A stretch of DNA of 64,000 nucleotides from positions 930,001 to 994,000 of the forward strand of contig NZ_CP107954.1 of assembly GCF_036067295.1 (NCBI RefSeq), read 5' to 3'. Under the pieces are notes generated by a model. It was not told the DNA's origin. It did no database searches and saw only the letters and a program-made list of their open reading frames with translations. Below are positions 1 through 8,492 of the stretch, piece by piece. Numbering within the stretch: the first letter of the stretch is position 1; the number at the start of each line of letters is the position of its first letter. The translations under genes were made by a program, and so were the position numbers. The stretch is from Kribbella sp. NBC_00382 (GTDB lineage: Bacteria; Actinomycetota; Actinomycetes; Propionibacteriales; Kribbellaceae).

Positions 1-590
1 GCTGCCAACTGCCGGTTGACCCAGGCGCTGTTGCGGCGGTCCGCGGCGGTTGTACTGCGGCGCGCGACCCACACGTTCACCCAGATGACGGTCCGGGTCC
101 GGCCGACGATCTGCAGCACCCGGTCGATCTGGGCGGTGATCACCGGCGGGTCGAAGATGTCGTTGCTGCCGGTCTCGATCAGGATCCGGCCGGGCAGTCC
201 GTAGGTCCGGGCCCAGAGCGCGAGAGCATCCGCGGCCGGTGCGGTCGGCCGGCCCGACCAGGCGTCCATGGCGAGTCCGTCATGAGTGCGGGCCATGAGC
301 CGCTCCGCCAGAACCGGACCGCCGGCCACCCCGAGGCTGTCCCCGAACATGAACACGCCATCCGTCCGGACCACCCGCTCGATCTGCTGCCGGCTGGAGA
401 TCAACCGCGGGTACTTCGCCCAGTCGGCCGGCACGCCAGAGCCGAAGCCGACCGAAGCAGCCGGGGTCGGCGGCTTTCGTGGCGACGTCCCGGAGCCGAC
501 CTCGTCCCAGCAGAGTGGAGTCCCTACCGCGACCACCCCCAAGGCCCCGGCGAGCAAGACCCGCCGCGACACCCCACCCCAGTTCTCCAT
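1..590 (-). CDS. SGNH/GDSL-type hydrolase, exported (C-terminus cut off by window edge)
   Basis: The gene reads right to left and runs off the left edge, so at least 196 residues are visible. The N-terminus has an arginine pair followed by a hydrophobic run (SRRVLLAGALGVVAVG, residues 8-23), which suggests Tat or Sec export. The block MFGDSLGV (about residue 81) is the block-I GDS motif of SGNH hydrolases, and ETGSND (about residue 138) fits the GxND block. The final Asp-His block would lie beyond the edge. The family contains esterases and lipases that act on acyl esters; the substrate here cannot be inferred. The start is the ATG at 588-590. It appears to be a single gene transcribed away from its neighbour at 662. 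Confidence 0.75.
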   Translation of the reverse strand, partial: MENWGGVSRRVLLAGALGVVAVGTPLCWDEVGSGTSPRKPPTPAASVGFGSGVPADWAKYPRLISSRQQIERVVRTDGVFMFGDSLGVAGGPVLAERLMARTHDGLAMDAWSGRPTAPAADALALWARTYGLPGRILIETGSNDIFDPPVITAQIDRVLQIVGRTRTVIWVNVWVARRSTTAADRRNSAWVNRQLA

Positions 591-661
591 ACTGGTATAG
601 ACGCATGGACCGGCCCGGAACGTTGGGGTCCGTCCGACCTTTGCAGCTAGTTGCAACGGCC

Positions 662-1288
662 CTAACGGGTTCGAGCCGCGTGCGCCCTGACCTTGGCCCG
701 GTTCCCACAGGTGGCCATCGAGCACCACCGGCGGCGTCCCCGCGGATCCAGGAACAGCCAGCCGCAGTTGTCGCCCGGGCACAGGTGGATGTGATCCCTG
801 GATGCCCCAGTGAGCAGCTCCGACGCAAGCAGCGCCAGCTGATCCAACGGGAGCCCCAGGTCCTCCGGCAACTCCCACGACGCCCGCACCCCTAGCCCTT
901 CAGCCGGTACTGCGCTCAAGTGCCGTCGCGCGCTGGCACGCCCCACCGCCCGGCCAACCGCCTCGAACGACCCGGATGCCGTCTCGTCCGTCAGTACGTC
1001 GTACAGGTCCGCCCTGAACTCGCGTACTGCGTCCAGCCGTCGGGTCGCGTCCGTCGGCTTGAGCGAGGCCTGCTCGATCAGCCGGAACACACTCGCGTCG
1101 GACAGCAGCCCGACATACCCGTTCCAGATCACGAACGCCTCGTACGAGGTGAGCCACTCGCTCGCGGCCGGGCCGCGGCCGGCGAAGTCGGATCGGGTGT
1201 TCAGGAAGTCCAGTACCGGGTCGGCGCCGACCGGTTTCGGCAGCACGATCCCTTGGACCAGCTCGAGATGAGAAGGCAGCGCGGACAC
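662..1288 (-). CDS. CGNR zinc-finger domain protein (ABATE-type)
   Basis: The product is 208 residues from the GTG start. The C-terminal third contains CPGDNCGWLFLD followed by RRRWCSMATCGNRAKVRAH, which is the CGNR zinc-binding module with paired CxxxxC and CxxxxCGNR cysteines. The N-terminal part carries the DFLNT motif near residue 25, typical of the ABATE domain. Proteins of this family are putative stress-induced transcription regulators and are usually monocistronic. An upstream TTG at 1381 would add 31 residues that do not look like the family, so I prefer GTG at 1288; the ribosome site is weak for both. The target genes are unknown. Confidence 0.82.
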   Translation of the reverse strand: MSALPSHLELVQGIVLPKPVGADPVLDFLNTRSDFAGRGPAASEWLTSYEAFVIWNGYVGLLSDASVFRLIEQASLKPTDATRRLDAVREFRADLYDVLTDETASGSFEAVGRAVGRASARRHLSAVPAEGLGVRASWELPEDLGLPLDQLALLASELLTGASRDHIHLCPGDNCGWLFLDPRGRRRWCSMATCGNRAKVRAHAARTR

Positions 1289-1415
1289 GAGCCCGAGCGT
1301 ACTCAGCTGTCGGCGAAAAGCGGTTGAACGCGGGGTGCTCGCGACGTAGGTTCTGAGTACACGCGAAGGGAGGTGGTCCAACGCATGAATTGCAATCGGA
1401 CTCGTGAGGTGATGG

Positions 1416-1568
1416 CGGGCTGAGTCCCGTCAACCACTCTGTTTGTGGTGGGCATGTGGCTAGCCAGTTTCACGCCAGTCACCGGGCCCGCAGGTAGTCA
1501 GGAAAGTCCGCCTGACCCTTGGTTCGACCACCCGGTCGTGTCCTAGGAAGTGCCTGCGGGTCTTTTTT
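1416..1568 (+). ncRNA. Candidate structured small RNA ending in an intrinsic terminator
   Basis: No gene fits the space between the CGNR and TetR genes, but the plus strand folds well on paper. An 8-bp stem (CCCGCAGG at 1487-1494 with CCTGCGGG at 1553-1560) closes a loop holding two perfect hairpins: GTCAGG/CCTGAC (1497-1502 with 1511-1516) and CGACC/GGTCG with loop ACCC (1525-1529 with 1534-1538). A T-rich run follows at 1561-1568. Upstream lie ACCAC/GTGGT (1433-1437 with 1445-1449) and CGGG/CCCG (1416-1419 with 1426-1429). The pattern suggests a compact multi-branched RNA with its own terminator. I do not recognise a known class. The T-run abuts the stop codon of the convergent TetR gene. 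Confidence 0.45.
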
Positions 1569-2292
1569 ATTCTGGGGGTGGGCAGTCGAGCCCGAGGGCC
1601 TCGCCGATCTCGAAGAGCTGGGCCTGGAAGTACGCGCCGGCGTCCTGGAACGCCCAGTGCAGCTGCCCGAAGACCTCCATGCAGATCAGCCCGTAGAGCC
1701 GCGTCCAGTAGGTCAGCGACAAGTAGACGGCTCCCGCCGGCATCCCGTCGAAGAACTCCGACTTCTGCCGTAGCTGCGCCAGCAGCTCCGGGCCGAGCGC
1801 GTCCTCGGACGGGTGCGGGAACGGCTGCTGGTGGTAGATCTGGGCCACCAGCTCCTTGAAGACCGCGGCGAACCGCATCGCCGCCAGGTGACCGGGCGTC
1901 AGCTCGTGATCGTCGGCGTCCGGGTTCGGCACCGGCGCCCCGAAGAGCAGCCCGAACTCGGCCGGATGCGCGAGCGCCCAGTCCCGGAGTCCGCCGGCGA
2001 TCAGGAACAGCTTGTCGCCGAGATCAGAGTCCGGATCGCCGTCCCGCAACGTGATCAGCGCGTCGGTCAGTTCGTCGTACAGGTCGGCGATCAGGGCGGA
2101 GATCAGGTCCTCGTGGCTGCCGAAGTACCGGTAGAGGGCGGGGGCGCTGAGGCCGAGCTCGCGCGCGACCGCCCGCAGGCCGACGGCGGACGCGCCGCCC
2201 TCGACGAGCAGCTTGCGCGCCGCGGCCTTGATCTCGGCGACCGTCGCGGCCCGTTGCCGGTCGCGTCGGGTCTCCCCCGTCTTGAGCTCCAC
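1567..2292 (-). CDS. TetR/AcrR family regulator of the adjacent MMPL exporter
   Basis: This 241-residue protein has a TetR N-terminal helix-turn-helix at about residues 14-60, including the typical GLSAPALYRYFGSHEDL stretch. It is followed by an all-helical ligand-binding domain resembling the WHG/TetR_C_33 type. The start is a GTG at 2292 preceded by GGGAGAGGA. The gene is divergent from the MMPL transporter at 2408, and a perfect 23-bp palindrome lies between them (2339-2361). It therefore most likely represses itself and the exporter until a small, probably lipophilic ligand binds. The ligand is not predictable. Confidence 0.9.
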   Translation of the reverse strand: MELKTGETRRDRQRAATVAEIKAAARKLLVEGGASAVGLRAVARELGLSAPALYRYFGSHEDLISALIADLYDELTDALITLRDGDPDSDLGDKLFLIAGGLRDWALAHPAEFGLLFGAPVPNPDADDHELTPGHLAAMRFAAVFKELVAQIYHQQPFPHPSEDALGPELLAQLRQKSEFFDGMPAGAVYLSLTYWTRLYGLICMEVFGQLHWAFQDAGAYFQAQLFEIGEALGLDCPPPE

Positions 2293-2338
2293 TCAGTCCT
2301 CTCCCTTGACAGGCACACCCTAGAGCCGCTTACAGTTT

Positions 2339-2361
2339 ACACCGTTAACTGTTAACGGTGT
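2339..2361. promoter_or_regulatory. Palindromic TetR operator
   Basis: Two perfect 11-bp arms, ACACCGTTAAC and GTTAACGGTGT, flank a single central T at 2350. The site lies midway between the divergent TetR (start 2292) and MMPL (start 2408) genes. That is where a TetR-family dimer would block both promoters. Assignment to the neighbouring regulator is inferred from position. Confidence 0.85.
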
Positions 2362-2407
2362 TCACTATCGCGACCACTGTTCAACTTACCGCCCGCGGGA
2401 GGGCTTC

Positions 2408-4576
2408 GTGTTCGAGACACTCGGCAGGTTCACCTATCGGCGCCGCCGCCTGGTGCTGGCACTGACCGGCCTCTTCGTGGTCGCCGCGATCGCCTGGGGC
2501 ACGGGCGTCTTCGGCTCGCTGGCGAACGGCGGTTTCGAGGCGCCGGACACGCAGGCCGCGCGGGCGGTGAAGACGATCGAGCAGACCGTCGGCCGGACCG
2601 GTACCGACGTGATCGTGCTCTACCGCAGCGACTCGCAGTCCGTCTCGTCGCCGGCCTTCCGGCAGACCGTCGAGAGCCACCTCGCCCAACTGCCCGCCAG
2701 CGAGGTGCTCAGCACCAAGACTTTCTGGTCCACCAAGTCGCCCGCGTTCGTGTCGAAGGACCAGCACTCGACGTACGCCGTCCTGACCCTGGCCGGCGCC
2801 GATCCCGAGGCGCGGCTGGCCACCTTCCACAAGATCGCCGCGCAGGTCCGGACCTCGCCGGCCGGTCTCGACGTGAAGGTCGGCGGCGAAGTGGCCGTGT
2901 TCGACGAGGTGAACACACAGACCGAGCACGACATCGTCCAGGCCGAGTCGATCTCGCTGCCGATCGTGCTGATCCTGCTGGTGGTGGTCTTCGGCGGCCT
3001 GGTCGCGGCCAGCCTGCCCCTGTTCGTCGGGGGTCTGGCGATCCTCGGCGCCTTCGTCGTCCTGCGCGCGCTGACCACGTTCACCGATGTCTCGGTCTTC
3101 TCGATCAACATCGTGACGATGATCGGGCTCGGCCTGGCGATCGACTACGCGCTGTTCATCATCACCCGGTTCCGCGAACAGCTTGCCCTCGGCAACGATG
3201 TCGAGACGGCCCTGTCGGTGACGATGAGCACGGCCGGCCGCACGGTCGCCTTCTCCGGCGTCACCGTGGGGGTGGCGATCTCCAGCCTGGTGCTGTTCCC
3301 GGTGATGTTCCTGCGCTCGATGGCGTACGGCGGCGCTGCCGCGGTCCTGGTCGCGATGATCGCGGCGCTGACCGCTCTGCCTGCCCTGCTGGCCGTGTTG
3401 GGCCATCGGGTGAACAACCTGCGACTCCCGTTCCTGAAGCGCGGCGGCGGGCTCGGATCCAGCGAGCACGGCGCCTGGTACCGGCTTGCCCACAGCGTCA
3501 TGCGCCGCCCGATCCGGTACGTCGTAGTCCTGGTGCCGCTCCTGCTCGTCCTCGGGATCCCTTTCCTGCAAGCACAATTGGGCGGGGTTGATCACCGTGC
3601 GCTGCCCGCCGGGGCGAACAGCCGGACTGTCACCGAGGTGCTGCAGAGCGACTTCGCCGGCGCGGGCGGTTCCGACGTACTGATTGCTGCCCGGACCACG
3701 TCGCCGGATGCGTTGACGCCTTATCTCGCTGAGCTTCGGCGGGTGAAGGACGTCGCCGATGTGCGGCTGGGTGGCTATCGTGACGGCGTCGCGTCCGTTG
3801 TCGTGCACACGCACTACACGTCGCAGGAGCTTCCTGCCCGGGACGTGGTCGCCGGGGTGCGAGGAGTGCAGCCGCCCGCTGGGGTCTCGGTCGAAACCGG
3901 TGGCGATACCGCTGCGCTGGTCGACCTGTTGCATGTACTGCGGGAGCGGGCGCCGTGGATGGCCGGGTTCATCGTGCTGGTGACGTTCGTGCTGCTGTTC
4001 ATCGCGTTCGGCTCGGTCGTACTGCCGGCCAAGGCGTTGCTGATGAACGTGCTGTCGTTGTCGGCATCGTTCGGCGCGATGGTGTGGATCTTCCAGGACG
4101 GCAACCTGTCCGGCTTCCTCGACTTCACCCCGGCCGGCTTCCTCGACGCGACCAACCCGGTACTGCTGTTCGCCGTCCTGTTCGGGTTGTCGATGGACTA
4201 CGAGGTGTTCCTGCTGAGCCGGATCCGGGAGGAGTACGACCGGACCGGCGACAACAGCCAGGCCGTCGCCCTCGGCCTGCAACGTACCGGCGGCATCATC
4301 ACCAGCGCCGCGTTGCTGCTGATCATCGTGGTCGGCGCGTTCGCCACCTCGGGCATCGTGTTCGTCAAGATGATCGGGGTCGGCCTGGTGATCGCAATCG
4401 CCATCGACGCGACCGTCGTACGGGCTCTGCTCGTCCCGGCGACCATGCGACTCCTAGGCCGAGCCAACTGGTGGGCCCCGGCGCCACTGGCCCGCTGGTG
4501 GAAACGGTACGGCTTCCGGGAGACCGGATCTGGTGTGGAGGAACCTACTGAGGAGCGGGAGCTGACGCGGGCTTAG
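2408..4576 (+). CDS. MMPL family RND transporter
   Basis: The 722-residue product has the two-fold repeated architecture of MMPL/RND exporters. It has an N-terminal membrane segment (about 14-34), an extracytoplasmic domain, five membrane spans (about 176-335), then a second copy of the same layout. Both halves keep the signature Asp-Tyr in a membrane helix: GLAIDYALF near residue 243 and GLSMDYEVF near 595. These residues belong to the proton relay. The family exports lipids and hydrophobic compounds by proton motive force. The GTG start is preceded by GGGAGGG. The divergent TetR gene and shared palindrome suggest inducible expression. The gene overlaps the convergent pdxH by 4 bp. Confidence 0.92.
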   Translation: MFETLGRFTYRRRRLVLALTGLFVVAAIAWGTGVFGSLANGGFEAPDTQAARAVKTIEQTVGRTGTDVIVLYRSDSQSVSSPAFRQTVESHLAQLPASEVLSTKTFWSTKSPAFVSKDQHSTYAVLTLAGADPEARLATFHKIAAQVRTSPAGLDVKVGGEVAVFDEVNTQTEHDIVQAESISLPIVLILLVVVFGGLVAASLPLFVGGLAILGAFVVLRALTTFTDVSVFSINIVTMIGLGLAIDYALFIITRFREQLALGNDVETALSVTMSTAGRTVAFSGVTVGVAISSLVLFPVMFLRSMAYGGAAAVLVAMIAALTALPALLAVLGHRVNNLRLPFLKRGGGLGSSEHGAWYRLAHSVMRRPIRYVVVLVPLLLVLGIPFLQAQLGGVDHRALPAGANSRTVTEVLQSDFAGAGGSDVLIAARTTSPDALTPYLAELRRVKDVADVRLGGYRDGVASVVVHTHYTSQELPARDVVAGVRGVQPPAGVSVETGGDTAALVDLLHVLRERAPWMAGFIVLVTFVLLFIAFGSVVLPAKALLMNVLSLSASFGAMVWIFQDGNLSGFLDFTPAGFLDATNPVLLFAVLFGLSMDYEVFLLSRIREEYDRTGDNSQAVALGLQRTGGIITSAALLLIIVVGAFATSGIVFVKMIGVGLVIAIAIDATVVRALLVPATMRLLGRANWWAPAPLARWWKRYGFRETGSGVEEPTEERELTRA

Positions 4577-5196
4577 GGCTGCAGGCGCTGGAGTTGCCAG
4601 GTGGCTCCCGACCGCTTGTACTGCAGGCGGTCGTGGAGGCGGCCGGTGCGGCCTTGCCAGAACTCGAAGGTCGCGGGCTCGATGCGGTAGCCGCCCCAGA
4701 AGTACGGGGTGGAGATCTCGGTGCCCTCGGGCCACTGGCGTTCGTAGGACTCGTACTGGAGGTCTAGTTCCTCGCGGGAGTCGACCGGCTGGCTTTGCTG
4801 GGAGGCCCAGGCGCCTAGTTGGGAGCCGCGGGGGCGGCTGGCGAAGTACGCGTCGACCTCGTCCGATGGGAGCTTGGTGGCGGTGCCCTCGACGCGGACC
4901 TGGCGTTCCATTGCGTGCCAGGGGAAGACGAGGGCGCAGGCGGGGTTGGCCGCTAGGTCATCGGCCTTGCGGGACTGCTGGTTGGTGTAGAAGACGAGGC
5001 CGCGCTCGTCTAGGCCCTTCAGCAGGACGGTCCTGGCTGATGGTTTGCCGTCGGCGTCGGCGGTCGCCAGAACCATTGCGTTCGGCTCGTGCAGGCCTGC
5101 GTCGGCAGCCTGGGCCAGCCAGTGGCCGAACTGCTTCACCGGGTCGGCGTCCACCTGCTCTTCGAGCAGCTCGCCGAGGCCGTACGTCTCGCGCAT
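4573..5196 (-). CDS. pdxH: Pyridoxamine 5'-phosphate oxidase
   Basis: The 207-residue protein oxidises pyridoxamine and pyridoxine 5'-phosphate to pyridoxal phosphate using FMN and oxygen. It matches PdxH throughout: the N-terminal RETYG motif, PNAMVLATAD and SARTVLLKG for FMN/phosphate binding, FYTNQQSRKADDL, SRPRGSQLGAWASQQS, and the C-terminal WQGRTGRLHDR with an arginine-rich active-site end. The ATG at 5196 is preceded by TTGGAGAC and gives the usual family length; a longer reading frame to 5253 would overlap the upstream gene. It lies 25 bp downstream of the asparagine-synthase-like gene on the same strand, so the two may be co-transcribed. Confidence 0.95.
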   Translation of the reverse strand: MRETYGLGELLEEQVDADPVKQFGHWLAQAADAGLHEPNAMVLATADADGKPSARTVLLKGLDERGLVFYTNQQSRKADDLAANPACALVFPWHAMERQVRVEGTATKLPSDEVDAYFASRPRGSQLGAWASQQSQPVDSREELDLQYESYERQWPEGTEISTPYFWGGYRIEPATFEFWQGRTGRLHDRLQYKRSGATWQLQRLQP

Positions 5197-5221
5197 GTCT
5201 CCAAGGTCCACGGGGTGGAGC

Positions 5222-7231
5222 CTAGTTGGAGCGCAGCGCCTTGCGGACAGCACGCCAGGCGGAGCTGCGGGCGAGGCGGCGTACGGACGGGTTGCGGCGC
5301 AGTCTGGTTTTGAGGGAGTTGCGCTTCACTACCGGAGCCTTCTGTGCCGGCTCGGGAGCCGCTGGCGCTGGCTCAGGCGCGGCTGTGGCCGTGGGCTGGG
5401 TCGGCGCAGGCACGGGCACGGGTTTCGGCTTCGGTTTGGGTCTGGGGGGCTGGGTGATGTGTTTGTTGACCTCGGCGAGGTGGTCGTCGAAGACAGCTCG
5501 CCAGAGGAGCTGACGCAGCGCCAACTCCTCAGCAGCCGTGCTCTCACCGGCCAGCGACGAGGTCCAGAGCTGCTGGATCTCCACCGGGTCGAAGTCCCCG
5601 CTCTGGTCCTCCGCGAGCAGCTCGCCGATCAGGTCGCGGTCCGGTGCGTCGCCCAGCCGCTTCACCGGTGCTGGCGGGCACGGCTTGGCTCCGGCGCCGG
5701 GTTGCGCCTTGAAGAACGGTATGTCAGCCCACTCCGGCACCAGCTCGCGTACCAGTGCCTGGTGCAGCGCGTTCTCCAGCCGCTGCGCCGCACTCATCGA
5801 GAAGGCTGCTCGTACGAAGGCAGGCACGAGCAGCGGCGAGACGATGCCGGTCCGCTCGCCTGCATTGCCCCAGCGTCGCAGGCGCTCGACCACATAGAAG
5901 TAGTCGAGCATCGTGGCGTCCTCGAAGCCGCCCTGGATCGCTTCCCGGAACACGGTCTCGATCTGCCCACCCGCTGCGGCCCTGACCGCGGTCGACGGGC
6001 CGCCAGCAGGGACGAGCCGCTTCTGGAGACGCTCGTTGAAGAACGTGAGCTTCTCCTCCAGCGGACACTGGTCGAGCTTCAGAACGTCCGGCGGATAGAA
6101 GTGCCCGTGCGCGATCTCGCCACCCGCGCCGCCGATCGCCAGGTGCGTGACGTCGGTCAGCCCCTCCGGCGGGTTGTGGAAGATGTAGCTCGACGGACGC
6201 AGGCCCTCGGCGAACCGATGCCAGCGCCGGACCCGGTCGATCACAGGCAGCATCGGCGGTACTGGTTCAGGAGTGGCCGTCTCCAGCGGGCATACCTTGC
6301 CGGTGACGAGGTGTTCCACCTTGTAGGGAAGGGCTGCCACCAGCTCCTCGGCTACGGCCAGCTCCCCCGGTACTGCGTCGTAGCTGTTGAGCTTGAGGTC
6401 GACACCGGCCGAGAGGAAGGCTGCGGCAACTACACGCGAATCCCTGCCTCCACTGAGATCCACTGTCGGAGTACCGGGCCACAGCTTGCTCACGGACCGG
6501 GCTACGCCACGCAGGGCCTCTGCTGTCTCCTCGATGAGCCGTTGCGGCAGGTCCCCGCCACTAGGCCCGGACCAGATGCTCGTTGCCTCGATCCGGGTGA
6601 CAGTACGACGGTTGCGCCGCCCCTCGGTCACGATGTGAGTGGCGCCCGGTACGGCCAGCACCCGGTCGTACGGGGTGGTGTCGCCCATGAACCAGCCGCA
6701 GCCAGCCGCGTACCGCCAGCCCCGGTCCGATGCCTCTGCGGGCACGTCGGCGAACAGGCAGGCGGCCGCTGGGCGGTTGCTCCACACCCAGCCTTCGGCA
6801 GTACGGAGCTGGAACAGCCGGCCGAGCCCGACGGAGTCGGTGAAGAGCTCCAGCCGCTCGTCGGCCGGGTCCAGCACCGACAGGAGGAACGGCGGCGCCA
6901 ACTCCGCCATGCGTGCCGGGTCGGCGAGTACTACCCGTGCTAGCGGGGCAGCGGCTCGTTGCGGCGTCAGGTCGCCGACCATCGCCTGGTACCCGAGTGG
7001 CACGTGCAGGCTCGCGACACACAGGTCGTCGTCGTCACGCCAGGCGGGCCAGCGGTAGTCCGGCTCGCGCCGGCTCCAGCTGTGCAGCCCGACGGTTCCG
7101 GCGTCGCAGCCGTCCCGCCGAGCCTGACCCTGCCAGAGTTCGCCGTAGTACGCCTCGACGCGGCGTACGCCGGCGGCTGCCTTCTCCGGTCCCGCGAAGC
7201 GGTCGAAGGCGTACGCCACAACAGTTTCCAT
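5222..7231 (-). CDS. Asparagine-synthase-like ATP-pyrophosphatase protein with Pro-rich tail
   Basis: The 669-residue product resembles AsnB-type proteins. Residues 1-220 look like a degenerate glutamine-amidotransferase-like domain without the N-terminal catalytic Cys. The central part has the PP-loop DLSGGRDSRV near residue 257, which binds ATP and forms acyl-adenylates. The usual SGGLDS is altered to SGGRDS, as seen in AsnB relatives that are not simple asparagine synthetases. A Lys-Pro/Ala-Pro linker (about residues 590-635) leads to a basic tail rich in Arg. The start is the ATG at 7231; an upstream extension to 7288 looks spurious. Its role is unknown; amide or macrolactam formation is possible, but no precursor peptide gene is adjacent. 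Confidence 0.72.
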   Translation of the reverse strand: METVVAYAFDRFAGPEKAAAGVRRVEAYYGELWQGQARRDGCDAGTVGLHSWSRREPDYRWPAWRDDDDLCVASLHVPLGYQAMVGDLTPQRAAAPLARVVLADPARMAELAPPFLLSVLDPADERLELFTDSVGLGRLFQLRTAEGWVWSNRPAAACLFADVPAEASDRGWRYAAGCGWFMGDTTPYDRVLAVPGATHIVTEGRRNRRTVTRIEATSIWSGPSGGDLPQRLIEETAEALRGVARSVSKLWPGTPTVDLSGGRDSRVVAAAFLSAGVDLKLNSYDAVPGELAVAEELVAALPYKVEHLVTGKVCPLETATPEPVPPMLPVIDRVRRWHRFAEGLRPSSYIFHNPPEGLTDVTHLAIGGAGGEIAHGHFYPPDVLKLDQCPLEEKLTFFNERLQKRLVPAGGPSTAVRAAAGGQIETVFREAIQGGFEDATMLDYFYVVERLRRWGNAGERTGIVSPLLVPAFVRAAFSMSAAQRLENALHQALVRELVPEWADIPFFKAQPGAGAKPCPPAPVKRLGDAPDRDLIGELLAEDQSGDFDPVEIQQLWTSSLAGESTAAEELALRQLLWRAVFDDHLAEVNKHITQPPRPKPKPKPVPVPAPTQPTATAAPEPAPAAPEPAQKAPVVKRNSLKTRLRRNPSVRRLARSSAWRAVRKALRSN

Positions 7232-7374
7232 GCCTGCAAGATGCGATTGATGCCGGAAAAGTTGCATCCCGGCGAGAGGCCGGATCACGCCGAACCGGTC
7301 ACAGATCTGTCCGCGCGGTCAGGCGGAGAACTATGCTGCCTGAGCGCCTAGATCGAACAAGGGAGTCTCAGTCG

Positions 7375-8490
7375 ATGTCAGATCCAAAGGTCGACGTTCA
7401 GCACGGTCTCGAGGGTGTGGTCGCCTTCGACACCCAGATCGCGGAACCGGACAAGGAAGGTTCGGCACTTCGCTACCGCGGCGTGGACATCGAGGATCTG
7501 GTCGGCCGGGTGCCGTTCGAGAACGTCTGGGGACTGCTGGTCGACGGTGCCTTCACCCCTGGCCTGCCGCCTGCCGAGCCCTTCCCGCTCCCCGTGCACA
7601 CTGGTGATGTCCGGGTCGACGTCCAGTCCGCGCTGGCGATGCTGGCACCGGCCTGGGGCCTGCGTCAGCTCTACGACATCGACGAGGTCCAGGCGCGCGA
7701 CGACCTGTCCCGGGCCGCGGTGATGGCGCTGTCGTACGTCGCCCAGGCCGCTCGTGGCATCGGGCAACCGATGGTCCCGCAGCGCGAGGTGGACAAGGCG
7801 AGCACGATCACCGAGCGGTTCATGATCCGCTGGCGCGGCGAGCCCGACCCCAAGCACGTCAAGGCAGTCGACGCGTACTGGACCTCCGCCGCCGAGCACG
7901 GCATGAACGCCTCCACCTTCACCGCCCGGGTGATCGCCTCCACCGGCGCTGACGTGGCCGCGGCCCTGTCGGGTGCTGTCGGCGCGATGTCCGGCCCGCT
8001 GCACGGTGGAGCGCCTGCTCGCGTACTGACGATGATCGAGGGCGTCGAGAAGAGTGGCGACGCCCGCTCGTACGTGAAGGGGCTACTGGACGCCGGCGAG
8101 CGCCTGATGGGCTTCGGCCACCGCGTGTACCGGGCCGAGGACCCCCGCGCGCGGGTGCTTCGCCGTACGGCGCAGGAGCTGGACGCACCCCGCTACGAGG
8201 TCGCCCAGGCGCTGGAGCAGGCCGCACTGACCGAGCTGCGCGAGCGCCGGCCCGACCGGGTGCTGGAGACCAACGTCGAGTTCTGGGCCGCGATCGTGCT
8301 CGACTTCGCCGAGGTCCCGCCGCCCATGTTCACCTCCATGTTCACCTGCGCCCGTACTGCGGGCTGGAGCGCCCACGTCCTGGAGCAGAAGCGCACCGGC
8401 CGCCTGATCCGCCCCTCCGCCATCTACTCCGGCCCGTCCTCCCGCCCCGCGACGGAGATCGAGGGCTGGAACGAGAAGTGGGCCCAGTAG
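7375..8490 (+). CDS. citA: Citrate synthase 2
   Basis: The 371-residue protein condenses oxaloacetate and acetyl-CoA. It carries the active-site blocks SGPLHGGAPARV (His near 210) and MGFGHRVYRAEDPRA (His near 249), the region TNVEFWAAIVLDF, and the C-terminal AGWSAHVLEQ. It is shorter than the housekeeping GltA enzyme, as is typical of the actinobacterial CitA lineage. The ATG at 7375 is preceded by AAGGGAG. It ends 3 bp before the convergent AraC gene. Methylcitrate synthase activity cannot be excluded from sequence, but no prp genes are nearby. Confidence 0.92.
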   Translation: MSDPKVDVQHGLEGVVAFDTQIAEPDKEGSALRYRGVDIEDLVGRVPFENVWGLLVDGAFTPGLPPAEPFPLPVHTGDVRVDVQSALAMLAPAWGLRQLYDIDEVQARDDLSRAAVMALSYVAQAARGIGQPMVPQREVDKASTITERFMIRWRGEPDPKHVKAVDAYWTSAAEHGMNASTFTARVIASTGADVAAALSGAVGAMSGPLHGGAPARVLTMIEGVEKSGDARSYVKGLLDAGERLMGFGHRVYRAEDPRARVLRRTAQELDAPRYEVAQALEQAALTELRERRPDRVLETNVEFWAAIVLDFAEVPPPMFTSMFTCARTAGWSAHVLEQKRTGRLIRPSAIYSGPSSRPATEIEGWNEKWAQ

Positions 8491-8492
8491 CG

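Noticed and set aside
1497-1516. RNase P-like AGGAAAGTCC word in the candidate RNA
   Set aside because: Only a ten-base resemblance; the rest of the RNase P core is absent.
1487-1560. tRNA-like T-arm (GGTTCGA) in the same RNA
   Set aside because: No D-arm, anticodon arm or CCA-side pairing; the stem lengths are wrong for tRNA.
2381-4282. Long minus-strand reading frame opposite the MMPL gene
   Set aside because: It is antisense to a clear transporter and is Gln/Arg/His-rich with no family signal; typical of high-GC third-position bias.
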